Below are positions 1-8,428 of a stretch of 64,000 nucleotides of DNA, piece after piece. How positions within the stretch are numbered: position 1 is the stretch's first letter; each line of letters opens with the position of its first letter. The notes under the pieces are model-generated. The model was not told the DNA's origin. It saw only the letters and a list, made by a program, of their open reading frames with translations, and did not search any database. This DNA comes from Mucilaginibacter ginsenosidivorax. Its GTDB lineage: Bacteria; Bacteroidota; Bacteroidia; Sphingobacteriales; Sphingobacteriaceae. Position numbers and translations under genes: made by a program. Where the stretch lies: positions 3,968,001-4,032,000 of the forward strand of contig NZ_CP042437.1 in the NCBI RefSeq assembly GCF_007971525.1, in the 5' to 3' direction.

Positions 1-188
1 TTTTTTGCAGGGGGCATAAAAACGGTTCCGCAGGTACAGCCGGTTGCACGTAGTTTATTTACAGAATCGAGCATCGCTAATTCCACCCGCCCAACTATAA
101 TGGCATTTTCTTTTTTACATGCTGCCACGCAGGTAAAAAGCAGGCAGCCAAACAAAAACTGCCAACTATAAAAAAAACGCTTTGCCAT
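1..188 (-). CDS. Putative CAP-like lipoprotein, 5' part only (cut by window edge)
   Basis: Reading leftward from an ATG at 188, 62 codons stay open to the window edge. The product starts MAKRFFYSWQFLFG, has a hydrophobic stretch and a cysteine in FTCVAAC, then KKEN, as in a lipoprotein signal peptide. Mature residues include ELAMLDSVNKLRATGCTCG followed by VFMPP. From memory this resembles the N-terminus of secreted CAP/SCP-like domain proteins of Bacteroidota, where a cysteine-containing segment precedes the CAP core. Most of the domain lies outside the window, so the family call is tentative; the lipoprotein signal is better supported. Confidence 0.55.
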   Translation of the reverse strand, partial: MAKRFFYSWQFLFGCLLFTCVAACKKENAIIVGRVELAMLDSVNKLRATGCTCGTVFMPPAK

Positions 189-489
189 TTTATTTCCTGA
201 TAATATCCTGATTTTTTTGATAGTCCTACCGATGCTTTAACCCGCAGCGCAGCAATAAAAGTATAACAAATATTTTTTAACTGTAGCGAAAATAGCCATA
301 GTTGACATTTATACCCCTAAGTATCCACAACGGCTATTACCATACTTTATAGTTTTGACTTAACCAATTGTTAAACAGTGCTAAGCAACGGCCTGCCGGG
401 CTTTAGCGATTTTTTGCCTGAGCGTTAATAAAATGCATCATTATTTGCGCATATATCAAAACCAATATAAACCATTAAAAACCAAAATT
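189..489. other. Intergenic region between divergent lipoprotein genes
   Basis: About 300 bases of A+T-rich DNA between two divergently transcribed secreted-protein genes, so it should hold both promoters. A short imperfect dyad, TTAACCAATTGTTAA, lies at 360-374. I see no clear Bacteroidota promoter pair (TTTG and TAnnTTTG) that I would defend, and no RNA gene. Confidence 0.4.
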
Positions 490-1269
490 ATGAAAATGAA
501 AAAACACGTGGTCCTGTTCATCGCGGTTGCAGGCTTAGCCCTGGGCTGTAAAAAAAACAATGCTGAATTACCGACCGCTACTGAAGCACAGGTAAAAGCA
601 AACTGGTCGTCAAGTGCAGCCTATGGGTCATGGTCAAACGGGGGATATACCGTTTATAACGATGTTTGGGGCTCGGGAGCCGGTGCGCAAAATATTTGGG
701 CAAACTCCTATAGCAACTGGGGCGTTTGGGCCAACCACCCTAATACAGGTGGAATAAAATCATATCCCAACTCCACCAAATATGTGGGTGTGGCTTTAAG
801 CAGCTTAAACTCATGTACAAGCAGTGCCAACTTTACTGTTCCGTCAAGCGGCGCGTGGGAAGCTACCTATGATATATGGGATAGCGGCAACCAAAACGAA
901 ACCATGCTTTGGTTAAACTACACCGGCAGCTCCAGCGGCAGCGGTAATGTTAAACCCATATCGTACAACTACAATGCCAGCGGCGCGGCGGTGCCTGTAT
1001 ATACCAACGTTAGCGTAGGTGGCCATACCTGGAATGTATTCAGGGGAAACAACGGTTCAAACAACGTTTACTCGTTTTTACGCACAAGCAACACTTCATC
1101 AGCAACTGTTGATGTTAAGGCTATTCAAACATGGATAAAAAACAAAGGTTGGTTTGGCAATATTACCTTGGGCAATGTGCAGTTCGGTTTCGAGATTACT
1201 TCGTCGTACGGCACTAACGGGGGCGGTTTAAACTTTACCTGTAACAGCTATTCGGTTTCTTATAATTGA
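490..1269 (+). CDS. GH12-family endoglucanase-like lipoprotein
   Basis: 259 residues from the ATG at 490. This start is preferred over an in-frame ATG 57 bases upstream because MKMKKHVVLFIAVAGLALGC is a complete lipoprotein signal peptide with Cys20 as lipid anchor. The rest looks like a glycoside hydrolase family 12 jelly roll: Trp- and Asn-rich strands, VYNDVWG near residue 55, IKSYPN near 89, Glu137 in NETMLWL as probable nucleophile, and Glu235 in FGFEITSS as probable acid/base. Family members cleave beta-1,4-glucans or xyloglucan; substrate cannot be told here. Probably surface- or periplasm-anchored. It is monocistronic, followed by a stem-loop. Confidence 0.8.
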   Translation: MKMKKHVVLFIAVAGLALGCKKNNAELPTATEAQVKANWSSSAAYGSWSNGGYTVYNDVWGSGAGAQNIWANSYSNWGVWANHPNTGGIKSYPNSTKYVGVALSSLNSCTSSANFTVPSSGAWEATYDIWDSGNQNETMLWLNYTGSSSGSGNVKPISYNYNASGAAVPVYTNVSVGGHTWNVFRGNNGSNNVYSFLRTSNTSSATVDVKAIQTWIKNKGWFGNITLGNVQFGFEITSSYGTNGGGLNFTCNSYSVSYN

Positions 1270-1293
1270 TAAGTGCCAAAAGACACTCATCAG

Positions 1294-1331
1294 CGCAACA
1301 GCCTTTGATCGAAAGATCAGGGGCTGTTGCG
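1294..1331 (+). terminator. Stem-loop terminator after GH12 gene
   Basis: CGCAACAGCC pairs with GGCTGTTGCG, and an inner GATC-GAAA-GATC continues the stem. It lies 25 bases after the GH12 stop. The T-run is weak (GTTATAT), so it may act as a 3' stabiliser as much as a terminator. Confidence 0.6.
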
Positions 1332-1470
1332 TTATATAAGGGATTTGTTGTAATTAATAGATCGGGGCGCCCCATAAGTCAAACCAGTTTGACGATAAAC
1401 AATAGATATTGCTTTCCATACTTAATCTATATAATAAGCTAGCTCATTGGTACCTATTCAACACATATTA

Positions 1471-1517
1471 GAGGCGTAGCCTCGGCCAATCTTGTAGCCA
1501 CGGGTTTTAACCCGTGG
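1471..1517 (+). repeat. REP-like palindromic unit, copy 1
   Basis: The unit reads GAGGCGTAGCCTCGGCC, a short linker CTTGTAGC, then the near-perfect hairpin CCACGGGTTTTAACCCGTGG at 1498-1517. The copy at 1649-1699 has the same plan in reverse. Such units are frequent in Bacteroidota intergenic DNA and in other bacteria are often moved by RAYT transposases; none is encoded in this window. Confidence 0.6.
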
Positions 1518-1648
1518 AAAAAAACGAGAAAACGATTGAGAACCATAGGTTCGATCCATATTATGAACAGGTAGCATCTTGAAATACCTGGATTTGTCCC
1601 AAATATGGACCGTGCCCATGGCACTCTTGTTGGTCTTTTGTCATTCAT

Positions 1649-1699
1649 CCACGGGTTGAAACCCGCGGCTACAATATGTGTCGGGCCGATGGCCCTTAG
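1649..1699 (-). repeat. REP-like palindromic unit, copy 2 (inverted)
   Basis: On the minus strand this reads AAGGGCCATCGGCCCGACAC, then ATTGTAGC, then CCGCGGGTTTCAACCCGTGG. It shares the TGTAGCC linker and GGGTT..AACCCGTGG hairpin with copy 1 at 1471-1517, in opposite orientation about 130 bases away. The two together form a larger inverted pair, the usual BIME-like arrangement. Confidence 0.6.
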
Positions 1700-1762
1700 G
1701 AAGATTCAGCATAAAGAAATTACTTACACGGTTAGTGGCAAAAGAACAAAAACGTTTAACGG

Positions 1763-1915
1763 GTATTTTTCCTTAATAGAAGAAACGGTAGGTATTCTTT
1801 TCATGTTGGCATTGCCCTGCCGCTCCTGTTAAGTGTCGTCACCAACATTATAGTTGCCATAGAAAAGAGTAAGTTTTGGCGACAACTCTTAGCATTCTGG
1901 ATATTCACATCCTGA
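1763..1915 (+). pseudogene. Possible remnant of a small membrane protein gene
   Basis: A 50-codon stretch, open between a TAA just upstream and a TGA at 1913-1915, has no ATG in frame. Its translation is strongly hydrophobic and protein-like, with HVGIALPLLLSVVTNIIVAI followed by a basic/aromatic part EKSKFWRQLLAFWIF. This could be the C-terminal end of a decayed membrane protein gene. It could equally be chance; I recognise no family. Confidence 0.25.
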
Positions 1916-1947
1916 TAGGAGTTTCTGAACACACAAATCTATCATCC

Positions 1948-3510
1948 CTAAAAACCATCAAATACAAACTTTTCCTTTACCAACGGCTTGCGGGGCAACA
2001 TATCAGGGCGGGTAGCGGTTTGGTATACAAACGAGGCTACAATAATGGCAGCTTGTTTAAGGTCGTCAATTATCAGGTGGTCATAATCGTCCAGGTTGCT
2101 GTGATGGGTGCGGGTTTCGTAATCAATGGGGTCCTGCACAAACTGAAAGCCGGGGATGCCCGCCCAATCGAAACTGAGGTGATCTGTTGATCCGGTATTA
2201 CTCAGGGTTACGGTTTGGGCACCCAGGTCTGCAAAGGGTTTAAACCATTCGGTAAATATGGGTTTTACGGCCTGGTTATTCTGGGCATAAATGCCCCTTA
2301 TTTTGCCGGTGCCGTTATCGAGGTTAAAATAGGCTGATACTTTTGCCTGTTCGGGTTTTAGGGCGAATGTTGTACCATCCATAAAATGGTTTTTTACATA
2401 ATTAAAAGAGCCTAACAGGCCCTGCTCCTCGCCACTCCAAAGGGCTATGCGGATGGTACGTTTAGGCTTAAGGCCCAATGAATCCAGCAATCGTACGGCC
2501 TCCATCATCACGATGCAGCCGGCGGCATTATCAGTGGCGCCCGTGGCGGCCTGCCATGAATCAAGATGGCCGCCAAGCATTACCAGCTGTGGTTTCAGTT
2601 TGGCATCGGTACCAGGAATTTCGGCAACCACATTGTAACCTTTAGGATTGTCGGTTGTGAGGTTGCCGCTTATATTTAAGGCCAGTTCTACTTTGTGGCC
2701 GGATAGGATGAGCCTTTTTATTTTTTGCCCGTCTTCGGCCGACATGGTTACTTTGGGTACGGTTTCGGCCACTATTTTTTTATAGTCACCGAAGGCCTGC
2801 ACCACCACCGTTCCGTTATGGTTATTCCTGCCGGTGGTAATGTAGGCCAGCGCACCGGCTGATTTAAGCAATTCATCAATCTTCGCAAAAATTTTGAAGT
2901 AGCCTTGATACATCTGTATCGTCGGTTTATCAATCATGTAGGCATCCTTAAGGTTGGCCAGGGCGGTATCTGCCAATCGTGTTGCCGATGGTTCAAATCT
3001 TTCGGCACTGCTGGCGGCACCGCCGGTTACCAGTACAAATTTGTCCTTAAAATCGGCTGAGTGGCTGGCCAGGTAAGCCGTATCCATGGCGTTTGCAGGT
3101 GTAAGCAGTATTACCTGCCCCTGCTGTAAGCCTTTGGTATTGGCGCTCCACGGCCCAGGATATGCCCGCACAGACTGCACATAAGGAGCACGCATTGATA
3201 TGCTGAAATCCTGCACTTCCCACTGCTTGCCAAATTCGCCCCAGGGTTCCATTTTGGCATTGGCTAAACCCCATTTTTTCATGGTTTCAACAGCCCAGGT
3301 AGCAGCCCGCTTGTAACCCGGCGAATTGGTAAGCCTTGGCCCCGAAACATCTGTAAGGTAATGCGCAATTTGCGGAATTTGGGAACTGGTAAGCTCCGCA
3401 TTCCTGATTTTACGGAAGGCAGCGGTGTCAATAGTTTCCTGCTGCGCATACGCTGCGGTGCAGGCAAACAGGCTAAAGCCCAGTAGTGTTTTAACGGTCA
3501 GATGTTTCAT
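1948..3510 (-). CDS. Secreted M28-family zinc metallopeptidase
   Basis: 520 residues from the ATG at 3510; upstream in-frame codons encode no signal peptide, whereas MKHLTVKTLLGFSLFACTAAYAQ is a classical one. A PA-like insert probably occupies about residues 130-270, before the catalytic domain. M28 zinc ligands are visible: His315 (GGHLDS), Asp327 (TDNAAG), catalytic Glu361 and ligand Glu362 (SGEEQG), Asp398 (NLDNG) and a His near 470 in THHSNLDDYD. The family comprises aminopeptidases and carboxypeptidases acting outside the cytoplasm. The gene is divergent from the SDR gene at 3700. Family call firm; substrate unknown. Confidence 0.88.
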   Translation of the reverse strand: MKHLTVKTLLGFSLFACTAAYAQQETIDTAAFRKIRNAELTSSQIPQIAHYLTDVSGPRLTNSPGYKRAATWAVETMKKWGLANAKMEPWGEFGKQWEVQDFSISMRAPYVQSVRAYPGPWSANTKGLQQGQVILLTPANAMDTAYLASHSADFKDKFVLVTGGAASSAERFEPSATRLADTALANLKDAYMIDKPTIQMYQGYFKIFAKIDELLKSAGALAYITTGRNNHNGTVVVQAFGDYKKIVAETVPKVTMSAEDGQKIKRLILSGHKVELALNISGNLTTDNPKGYNVVAEIPGTDAKLKPQLVMLGGHLDSWQAATGATDNAAGCIVMMEAVRLLDSLGLKPKRTIRIALWSGEEQGLLGSFNYVKNHFMDGTTFALKPEQAKVSAYFNLDNGTGKIRGIYAQNNQAVKPIFTEWFKPFADLGAQTVTLSNTGSTDHLSFDWAGIPGFQFVQDPIDYETRTHHSNLDDYDHLIIDDLKQAAIIVASFVYQTATRPDMLPRKPLVKEKFVFDGF

Positions 3511-3699
3511 AACGTGGGTGTGATAGTTAAAAGTAGAGATTTTTTTGATGATATGGATGCAGGAATAAATTATGTACAGGAAATGTGAACCGCTGACAAC
3601 ATTGAGCAGGTTTTTAATATACAAACACATGGTAAACTTAAATTTTGATGCGCTTTATGGCTTAGGTTTTCCGTTATTTGTTATTCAACCAACAGGGCT

Positions 3700-4467
3700 A
3701 TGATGACATTTGATTTTACAAACAAGCGGGTTTTAATCACCGGCGGTTCGCGCGGTATAGGGCGGGCTTGTGCGCAGCTGTTCGCGGCTGCGGGTGCACA
3801 GGTTGCCATAACCTACTTAAGCAACCAACAGGCAGCCGACGAAACAATTGCCTTGCTGCCGGGAACTGGGCACAGCGCCTGGCAACTGCAAATACAGGAT
3901 GCCGGCGCGGTTGAAACCTTTATGAAGGCTTTTATAGCAAAGTATAACGGTATTGACGTATTGGTAAACAACGCAGGAGTATTCCTGGAGCACAAGATCA
4001 TGGATGCTGATTATACGCACTGGCTTGCCATGTGGAAACAAACCATTGATGTTAACCTGGTGGGCGCTGCCAACCTGTGTTATTTTGCCGGGCGGCAGAT
4101 GGCCGAGCAGGGCGGTGGTAAAATAGTGAACATTTCATCTCGCGGGGCCTTCCGTGGCGAGCCCGATTGCCCTGCCTATGGTGCAAGTAAGGCAGGGTTA
4201 AACTCGATGAGCCAATCGCTGGCTATTGCGTTGGCGCCAAAGGGTGTAAGTATACATGTTATAGCGCCCGGGTTTACAGAAACAGATATGACTGCCGATA
4301 TTTTGAACAGCCCTGCCGGCCAGGCAATAAAAAACCAAAGCCCCTTTGGCCGCGTGGCAAACACGCAGGAGGTAGCCACATTGGTGGCTATTTATGCATC
4401 ACCGGGGATGGAGTTTAGCAGTGGTGGTATAATTGACATTAATGGTGCATCGTACCTGCGGAGTTAA
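3700..4467 (+). CDS. SDR-family NAD(P)-dependent oxidoreductase
   Basis: 255 residues. The Rossmann glycine motif TGGSRGIG lies at about residues 14-21, NNAG near 90, and the catalytic YxxxK is in YGASKAG near 160. A C-terminal GGIIDINGASYL segment is typical of 3-oxoacyl-ACP reductase-like classical SDRs. Two ATG codons in tandem open the gene; either could be used. It probably reduces or oxidises a small carbonyl/alcohol substrate in the cytoplasm; nothing nearby fixes the substrate. A stem-loop follows within 10 bases of the stop. Confidence 0.85.
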   Translation: MMTFDFTNKRVLITGGSRGIGRACAQLFAAAGAQVAITYLSNQQAADETIALLPGTGHSAWQLQIQDAGAVETFMKAFIAKYNGIDVLVNNAGVFLEHKIMDADYTHWLAMWKQTIDVNLVGAANLCYFAGRQMAEQGGGKIVNISSRGAFRGEPDCPAYGASKAGLNSMSQSLAIALAPKGVSIHVIAPGFTETDMTADILNSPAGQAIKNQSPFGRVANTQEVATLVAIYASPGMEFSSGGIIDINGASYLRS

Positions 4468-4473
4468 AAAAAT

Positions 4474-4502
4474 AACCCCGGCCTGTTTTGCAGACTGGGG
4501 TT
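4474..4502 (+). terminator. Stem-loop terminator between convergent genes
   Basis: AACCCC and GGGGTT enclose an inner CTG-TTTTG-CAG stem. It sits between the SDR stop (4467) and the small membrane protein gene that ends at 4524 on the other strand, so it can serve both. Confidence 0.65.
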
Positions 4503-4523
4503 GATATTTATTTGAATAGCAGC

Positions 4524-4679
4524 TTATATAGCCGTATCCCTGCGTAAAAAACCAAGTATTACAGCTATAATAGCAATAACCAACAGGATGTGGATTAAAC
4601 CACCTACAGAGTAAACAAACGCGCCGATTGCCCAGCCTATGATCAGGATAACAGCAATGATATACAGTAATGAATTCAT
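4524..4679 (-). CDS. Lmo0937-like small membrane protein (51 aa)
   Basis: A 51-residue frame from ATG 4679 to TAA at 4524. It starts MNSLLYIIAVILIIGWAIGA and ends FLRRDTAI. Two hydrophobic helices separated by a YSVGGLIH turn, and a basic C-terminal end, match the lmo0937-type family of about 50-residue membrane proteins common in Bacteroidota. The function of that family is not known; members are often reported as stress- or stationary-phase-linked. A purine-poor, A/T-rich leader precedes the ATG. Confidence 0.8.
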   Translation of the reverse strand: MNSLLYIIAVILIIGWAIGAFVYSVGGLIHILLVIAIIAVILGFLRRDTAI

Positions 4680-4769
4680 GATAGATTTTTTTAATTGTTT
4701 ATAAAATTGTTTTTCAAATGATGTATTAAACCATTTACAATTTAAATACCAACTCTGTTTTCTACCTTA

Positions 4770-4801
4770 AACAGGCGGGAACGACGCTTTCGTAGCCTGT
4801 T
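4770..4801 (-). terminator. Stem-loop, probable terminator of the nucleoside hydrolase gene
   Basis: AACAGGC at 4770-4776 pairs with GCCTGTT at 4795-4801, and ACGA/TCGT continues inside. On the minus strand it lies 135 bases beyond the stop at 4936 and is followed by TTTAAGG. It may also act on the plus strand. Confidence 0.45.
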
Positions 4802-4935
4802 TTCTGTACTTAAAACAAGGTAAATAGGTTATTATTCTATACAACTATCGGTGTGCATATTAATAAATGGGCATTTTTATCCCTGTAAATTTACCTTGTA
4901 ATTTATAAACTATCTTTTTTTGATAATTCGGAAAG

Positions 4936-5958
4936 CTATCTGGCATTCAGTTCCAGCTTAGCAAAAAAATCGTTAAACATCAGGTTGATGTCCAATCGGG
5001 TGTATACACGGATGTTGCGGCCACCTGCATTATAATCATAACCGCCCTGTGCATTTATCTTCGGGCAGTTCTTCAGCGTATATTCGCTGCTCGAAGGGTC
5101 GGCCTCAAACGATGATTGTAAGGCAGTAAGCAACACCAGCGGGCTATCGCCTAAAACGTACGTTTCGCCAATATTCAGGTGCCATTGCTGGATGCGTGTC
5201 ATCAAACCCTCTATCACATTAGTTAAATATTTGCCCGCTTCGCCGTGGGGCTTAATTTTGAGTAGCAGTTGCGAATAGGGCAGCAAAGCCTGGCGGTAAG
5301 CATTGCGCGGCACCTGCCACAGCCTTAATTGCGAATGGTTAAAAACTGCCCTGGCGGCAGCAATATCGATATTAAGATTGTATTCGGGGTTGGAGTAGTT
5401 GGGTGGGGGCAGGGCCAGGTCGGCGTATTCGGGGCCTCCTATCCATACCAGGGTGAGTTTGCCGGCAATTGCCGGGTTGGTTAAAACCGCAGATGCAATT
5501 TCGGTAAGCCCGGCACCGCAAACTACATATAGGGGCAATTGGGTATCGGTTCGCGAAGCCTCGTTGATAATCATATCAACGGCTGCGCTTTTTACCGGGG
5601 TGGTATCGTTCAGCATCCCGGTGTTTGAACCTGCTACTACCGGCACCCGTCCCGTCATTTTCAGGATACTTAACAGCTCTGTCGCTTTTTTTGCGGCATT
5701 ATCTGCCTGGGTTTTTGACGGATCAAAACCATCACCCGCTTTTAAATGCGAGCCTATGATGCCCCTGACATCTACGGATTGAGACAACATTAAATGTGTA
5801 AGGGCAAATAAGCCATCAGGGTCGCCGCTAAAATCGTTATCCATTATCACCCGGATACGTGGCGACACCGGCTTATTGGCAGCTGTTGCTTGAGCGATAG
5901 CAACGTGAGGAATAATAAAAGCAAGCGCCAGGCAGGCAAGGATAACGCGTTTGACCAT
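4936..5958 (-). CDS. Secreted nucleoside-hydrolase-like protein
   Basis: 340 residues with a signal peptide (MVKRVILACLALAFIIPHVA, cleavage near AIAQA). The N-terminal acidic calcium motif of the IUNH fold is present in modified form, DNDFSGDPDGLFAL around residue 40, where classical enzymes have DxDxxxDD. LYVVCGAGLTEIA and LVWIGGPEY fit the nucleoside-hydrolase core. Classical members cleave the N-glycosidic bond of ribonucleosides. The variant motif and export suggest a divergent scavenging enzyme; activity is not certain. No operon partner is evident. Confidence 0.72.
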   Translation of the reverse strand: MVKRVILACLALAFIIPHVAIAQATAANKPVSPRIRVIMDNDFSGDPDGLFALTHLMLSQSVDVRGIIGSHLKAGDGFDPSKTQADNAAKKATELLSILKMTGRVPVVAGSNTGMLNDTTPVKSAAVDMIINEASRTDTQLPLYVVCGAGLTEIASAVLTNPAIAGKLTLVWIGGPEYADLALPPPNYSNPEYNLNIDIAAARAVFNHSQLRLWQVPRNAYRQALLPYSQLLLKIKPHGEAGKYLTNVIEGLMTRIQQWHLNIGETYVLGDSPLVLLTALQSSFEADPSSSEYTLKNCPKINAQGGYDYNAGGRNIRVYTRLDINLMFNDFFAKLELNAR

Positions 5959-6317
5959 GATTTTTTGGGGTGTTAATTGGTAATGGCAATATAATGCTTT
6001 TACCTTTCAAATAATCTGGCCTGAAATTATTTAACACGGCCTATTTATCATCGTGTATAGCCGCACATATGGGCATAGTAATTTGCAGCTTAGCTTAGGT
6101 TAAATACCTTACGGTCGGGATAAATATAACCAAGGTCTGGCTTAGTGTTAAATACAGCAAATACGCCTTCCGGCTCTTCGGTATCATAGGTATGCAGTCA
6201 GCAAGTCTGCCTTAATTATCTTGGAGTGTTGGCCAAATACGTTTACTGGCGTTAGGATAAGTAGAATTACAATACACGGGCCAAAGGTTTTCACTAAGAA
6301 TATTATAAACGCATACC
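5959..6317. other. Intergenic region with a possible gene remnant
   Basis: About 360 bases without an intact gene. On the minus strand at 6090-6197 a start-less frame ends at TAA (6090-6092) and reads YDTEEPEGVFAVFNTKPDLG, then YIYPDRKVFNLS. Its composition looks coding, but an in-frame stop lies a few codons upstream and no start codon is seen. It may be the 3' end of a decayed gene. No RNA or repeat is recognised in the rest. Confidence 0.35.
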
Positions 6318-7739
6318 CTACCTCAACGTCGCATAGTTATAAAACTGTATTGATCCGTTGCCTTGTATCTCAATTGTTTTGGTTTCGGCAACGCCCTGGG
6401 CATTTTTTAATACGATATTTACTTTGTTAACCCCCTTTTGCAGCGGTACGCGGGCGTAAGAAATAGATGACGGCAGGGACTGCCAGTTACGGGTATCGGC
6501 CTTTTCAGACAACAGGCTGTAAAGTTGTACGCCATAGCCCAGCCCTTCTAAAACGCCGTTGGTTTTACCATCGCTTGTGGCTGCGGCACGCAGGCCATAT
6601 TCGGCCATTTTTTTTACCGCAAGCCTTGCAAGCACTTTGCCCAGTTCTTTTAAGGTACGCTGCTGAAGCGTTTTAAAAGCCAGCTCATTAATGTCCTCGG
6701 CTTTTTCTAAAGGTATTTGTTGATTATTGACACTAATATCGGCGCTTAAATAATAAGGCGTTTGGGCAATATACTTTGGAAACGCAACCCGCAAACTTTC
6801 TACAGATTTCAGGTTCACCCTGTTCCTGTCGCCGCTATAGTTAAACGGGATTTCTAAACCGGCACCGTTAACAAAAAACAACCCGCCATCGCTATGCCTC
6901 ACCAGGCTAAAAAATAAATCTTCCTGTGTTTTAACCGGCGCAAGTCCGTTTTCCCAAAACAAGATCAGCTCGCCGCCTTCATTGGGTTTATTAAGGGTGT
7001 ACTGAATACCAAATGTTTTTTCAAACTGGTCGGCCTCGGTTGTAAAGCCGTTCAACATGGCGGTCCTGATCACGTCTTCCTTTAGTCCCATGGGCATAGG
7101 TGTGCCATAATAAGTTTGATCGGGATTTTTCAGATAGATCTCGGCAGCGTTGCGGTATGATATAAAGGCATTGTTTACATCGTTATTCCGTTCGTAAAGC
7201 ATGCCCTGGAACATTAGGGCGAATGCATCGTTTGAGTAACGGTTGTCTTTATTGTTAAATTTATCGCCCTGGTCCTGCGCCTGCAGGGTGATGCGGCGGG
7301 CTTCTACAATGGCATCTTCGGTATTGTTCAGATAAAGGTAGTTCAGCGCCTTGTAATAATGGATCATGAATTTTTCAAAATCCTCGCCTTTATATGTTTG
7401 CGACATCGAGTTAAGTAATAAGCCAACGGCCGCGTCGGCAGCACCGCTTAAACCACTATCCAATAATTGATCGGCATTGTTAAAGTACTTATTGCTTGAT
7501 TCGTATTCTCCCCTAAGATGCGCTACCCGCCCTTTCTCCATCAGGTACAGGAGTTTATTGCGCGGCTTTTGGATAAGGCCATTATTATCCAGGTCTTTTT
7601 CGGCCTGGGGATAATTGCCTGCATAAACATTTTTGTAATAAGAAGTAAGGCTTTGGTTGTAAGTGGTACAACCAAATAAAAAAAGCATCACCCCAATAAC
7701 AGGTGATGCGCGGAAAAAACGCGTACGTATGTTTATCAT
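6318..7739 (-). CDS. COG3014-family lipoprotein
   Basis: 473 residues from the ATG at 7739. This start is preferred over one 36 bases upstream because MINIRTRFFRASPVIGVMLF leads to the lipobox LFGC and Cys anchor. The N-terminal half is helical and TPR-like (YPQAEKDLDNNG, GEYESSNKYFNNAD, YRNAAEIYLKNPD); the C-terminal half is beta-rich and holds an amphipathic segment, LAFKTLQQRTLKELGKVLAR. COG3014 proteins are conserved envelope lipoproteins found beside LpoB-like genes, as here (48 bases downstream of it). Function is not established; a role in envelope or cell-wall assembly is inferred from that pairing. Confidence 0.75.
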   Translation of the reverse strand: MINIRTRFFRASPVIGVMLFLFGCTTYNQSLTSYYKNVYAGNYPQAEKDLDNNGLIQKPRNKLLYLMEKGRVAHLRGEYESSNKYFNNADQLLDSGLSGAADAAVGLLLNSMSQTYKGEDFEKFMIHYYKALNYLYLNNTEDAIVEARRITLQAQDQGDKFNNKDNRYSNDAFALMFQGMLYERNNDVNNAFISYRNAAEIYLKNPDQTYYGTPMPMGLKEDVIRTAMLNGFTTEADQFEKTFGIQYTLNKPNEGGELILFWENGLAPVKTQEDLFFSLVRHSDGGLFFVNGAGLEIPFNYSGDRNRVNLKSVESLRVAFPKYIAQTPYYLSADISVNNQQIPLEKAEDINELAFKTLQQRTLKELGKVLARLAVKKMAEYGLRAAATSDGKTNGVLEGLGYGVQLYSLLSEKADTRNWQSLPSSISYARVPLQKGVNKVNIVLKNAQGVAETKTIEIQGNGSIQFYNYATLR

Positions 7740-7787
7740 TTTAAGCTGTAAGGAACCCTGAACGCAACGGCACAAGGCTTTCTTACT

Positions 7788-8381
7788 TTAATTTGTTACG
7801 TATTTGGCTATTTTTTTCTCTCCAATCCAAACCACTTCGTTTGTTTGAATATTGGTGAGTTCGAGGTTTACCTGGTAGTAAACAACCTTTTTGCGTTTGT
7901 GCGAATCAACTATCGAATTAATAGAGCCTTGTAGTATATAATCGGCACCGTTTTCTAAGCCAAACTGTTTCATGCTTGATACGGTAGCATTGGTTTGCTG
8001 GTCGGCTTTTTCGGCACGCAGTTCTTCGCGTTTCTTACCACCTTGTACCAAACGTACTTTTTGGGTTTGAATAAATGAGCTTTCAATATCCTTTAAAAAA
8101 GTTTCGGCATCAATATGTTCGTGGCTTTTGTTTTGCACAAACCCCACAATTACCACCGGCTTTTTGCCCTGGTGATCGGTTTGATGAGTTTCTATCCAGC
8201 TTGCGCCTAAAATTTTGCCCGTTAGTTCTTCGGCCGCCATCCGCGAGTCGCTGTTATTCCAGTTACCGCTTACATCTATAGTTTGATCGGTGCTAACGCG
8301 TGTTACCTGCCTTGAGCATGAGGCTGCAAAAAATGTTGAAACTGCAAATGCAGCAATGGTTAAAATGTTATTAAATTTCAT
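7788..8381 (-). CDS. LpoB-like penicillin-binding-protein activator lipoprotein
   Basis: 197 residues with a lipoprotein signal (AFAVSTFFAASC, Cys22). The body starts IDVSGNWNNSDSRMAAEELT and ends in LELTNIQTNEVVWIGEKKIA, the pattern of the LpoB/COG3417 fold. In E. coli LpoB activates the peptidoglycan synthase PBP1b from the outer membrane; whether the same partner exists here is unknown. First clear gene of a minus-strand set with the COG3014 gene downstream; the small secreted-protein gene lies 47 bases upstream. Confidence 0.78.
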   Translation of the reverse strand: MKFNNILTIAAFAVSTFFAASCSRQVTRVSTDQTIDVSGNWNNSDSRMAAEELTGKILGASWIETHQTDHQGKKPVVIVGFVQNKSHEHIDAETFLKDIESSFIQTQKVRLVQGGKKREELRAEKADQQTNATVSSMKQFGLENGADYILQGSINSIVDSHKRKKVVYYQVNLELTNIQTNEVVWIGEKKIAKYVTN

Positions 8382-8428
8382 TGATAGTAGGTTGTTAAAT
8401 TATGATAGTAAGTGATGCATGGCGCTAA

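Larger units (their letters stand above)
1332..1947. other. Intergenic region with palindromes and a possible gene remnant
   Basis: No intact gene seen. Contents: the palindrome GGGGCGCCCC near 1365, a 7-2-7 dyad GTCAAACCAGTTTGAC at 1378-1393, an inverted pair of REP-like units (1471-1517 and 1649-1699), and a start-less open stretch at 1763-1915. The last bases border the end of the M28 peptidase gene on the other strand. Confidence 0.5.

Noticed and set aside
1545..1565. GGTTCGATCC, like a tRNA T-arm
   Set aside because: No acceptor, D or anticodon stem can be built around it; it lies between the repeat units.
1454..1832. Two frames of 64 and 75 codons across the REP-like units
   Set aside because: They are made of the palindromic repeats (Arg/Pro-rich translations of hairpins), overlap on opposite strands and show no domain.
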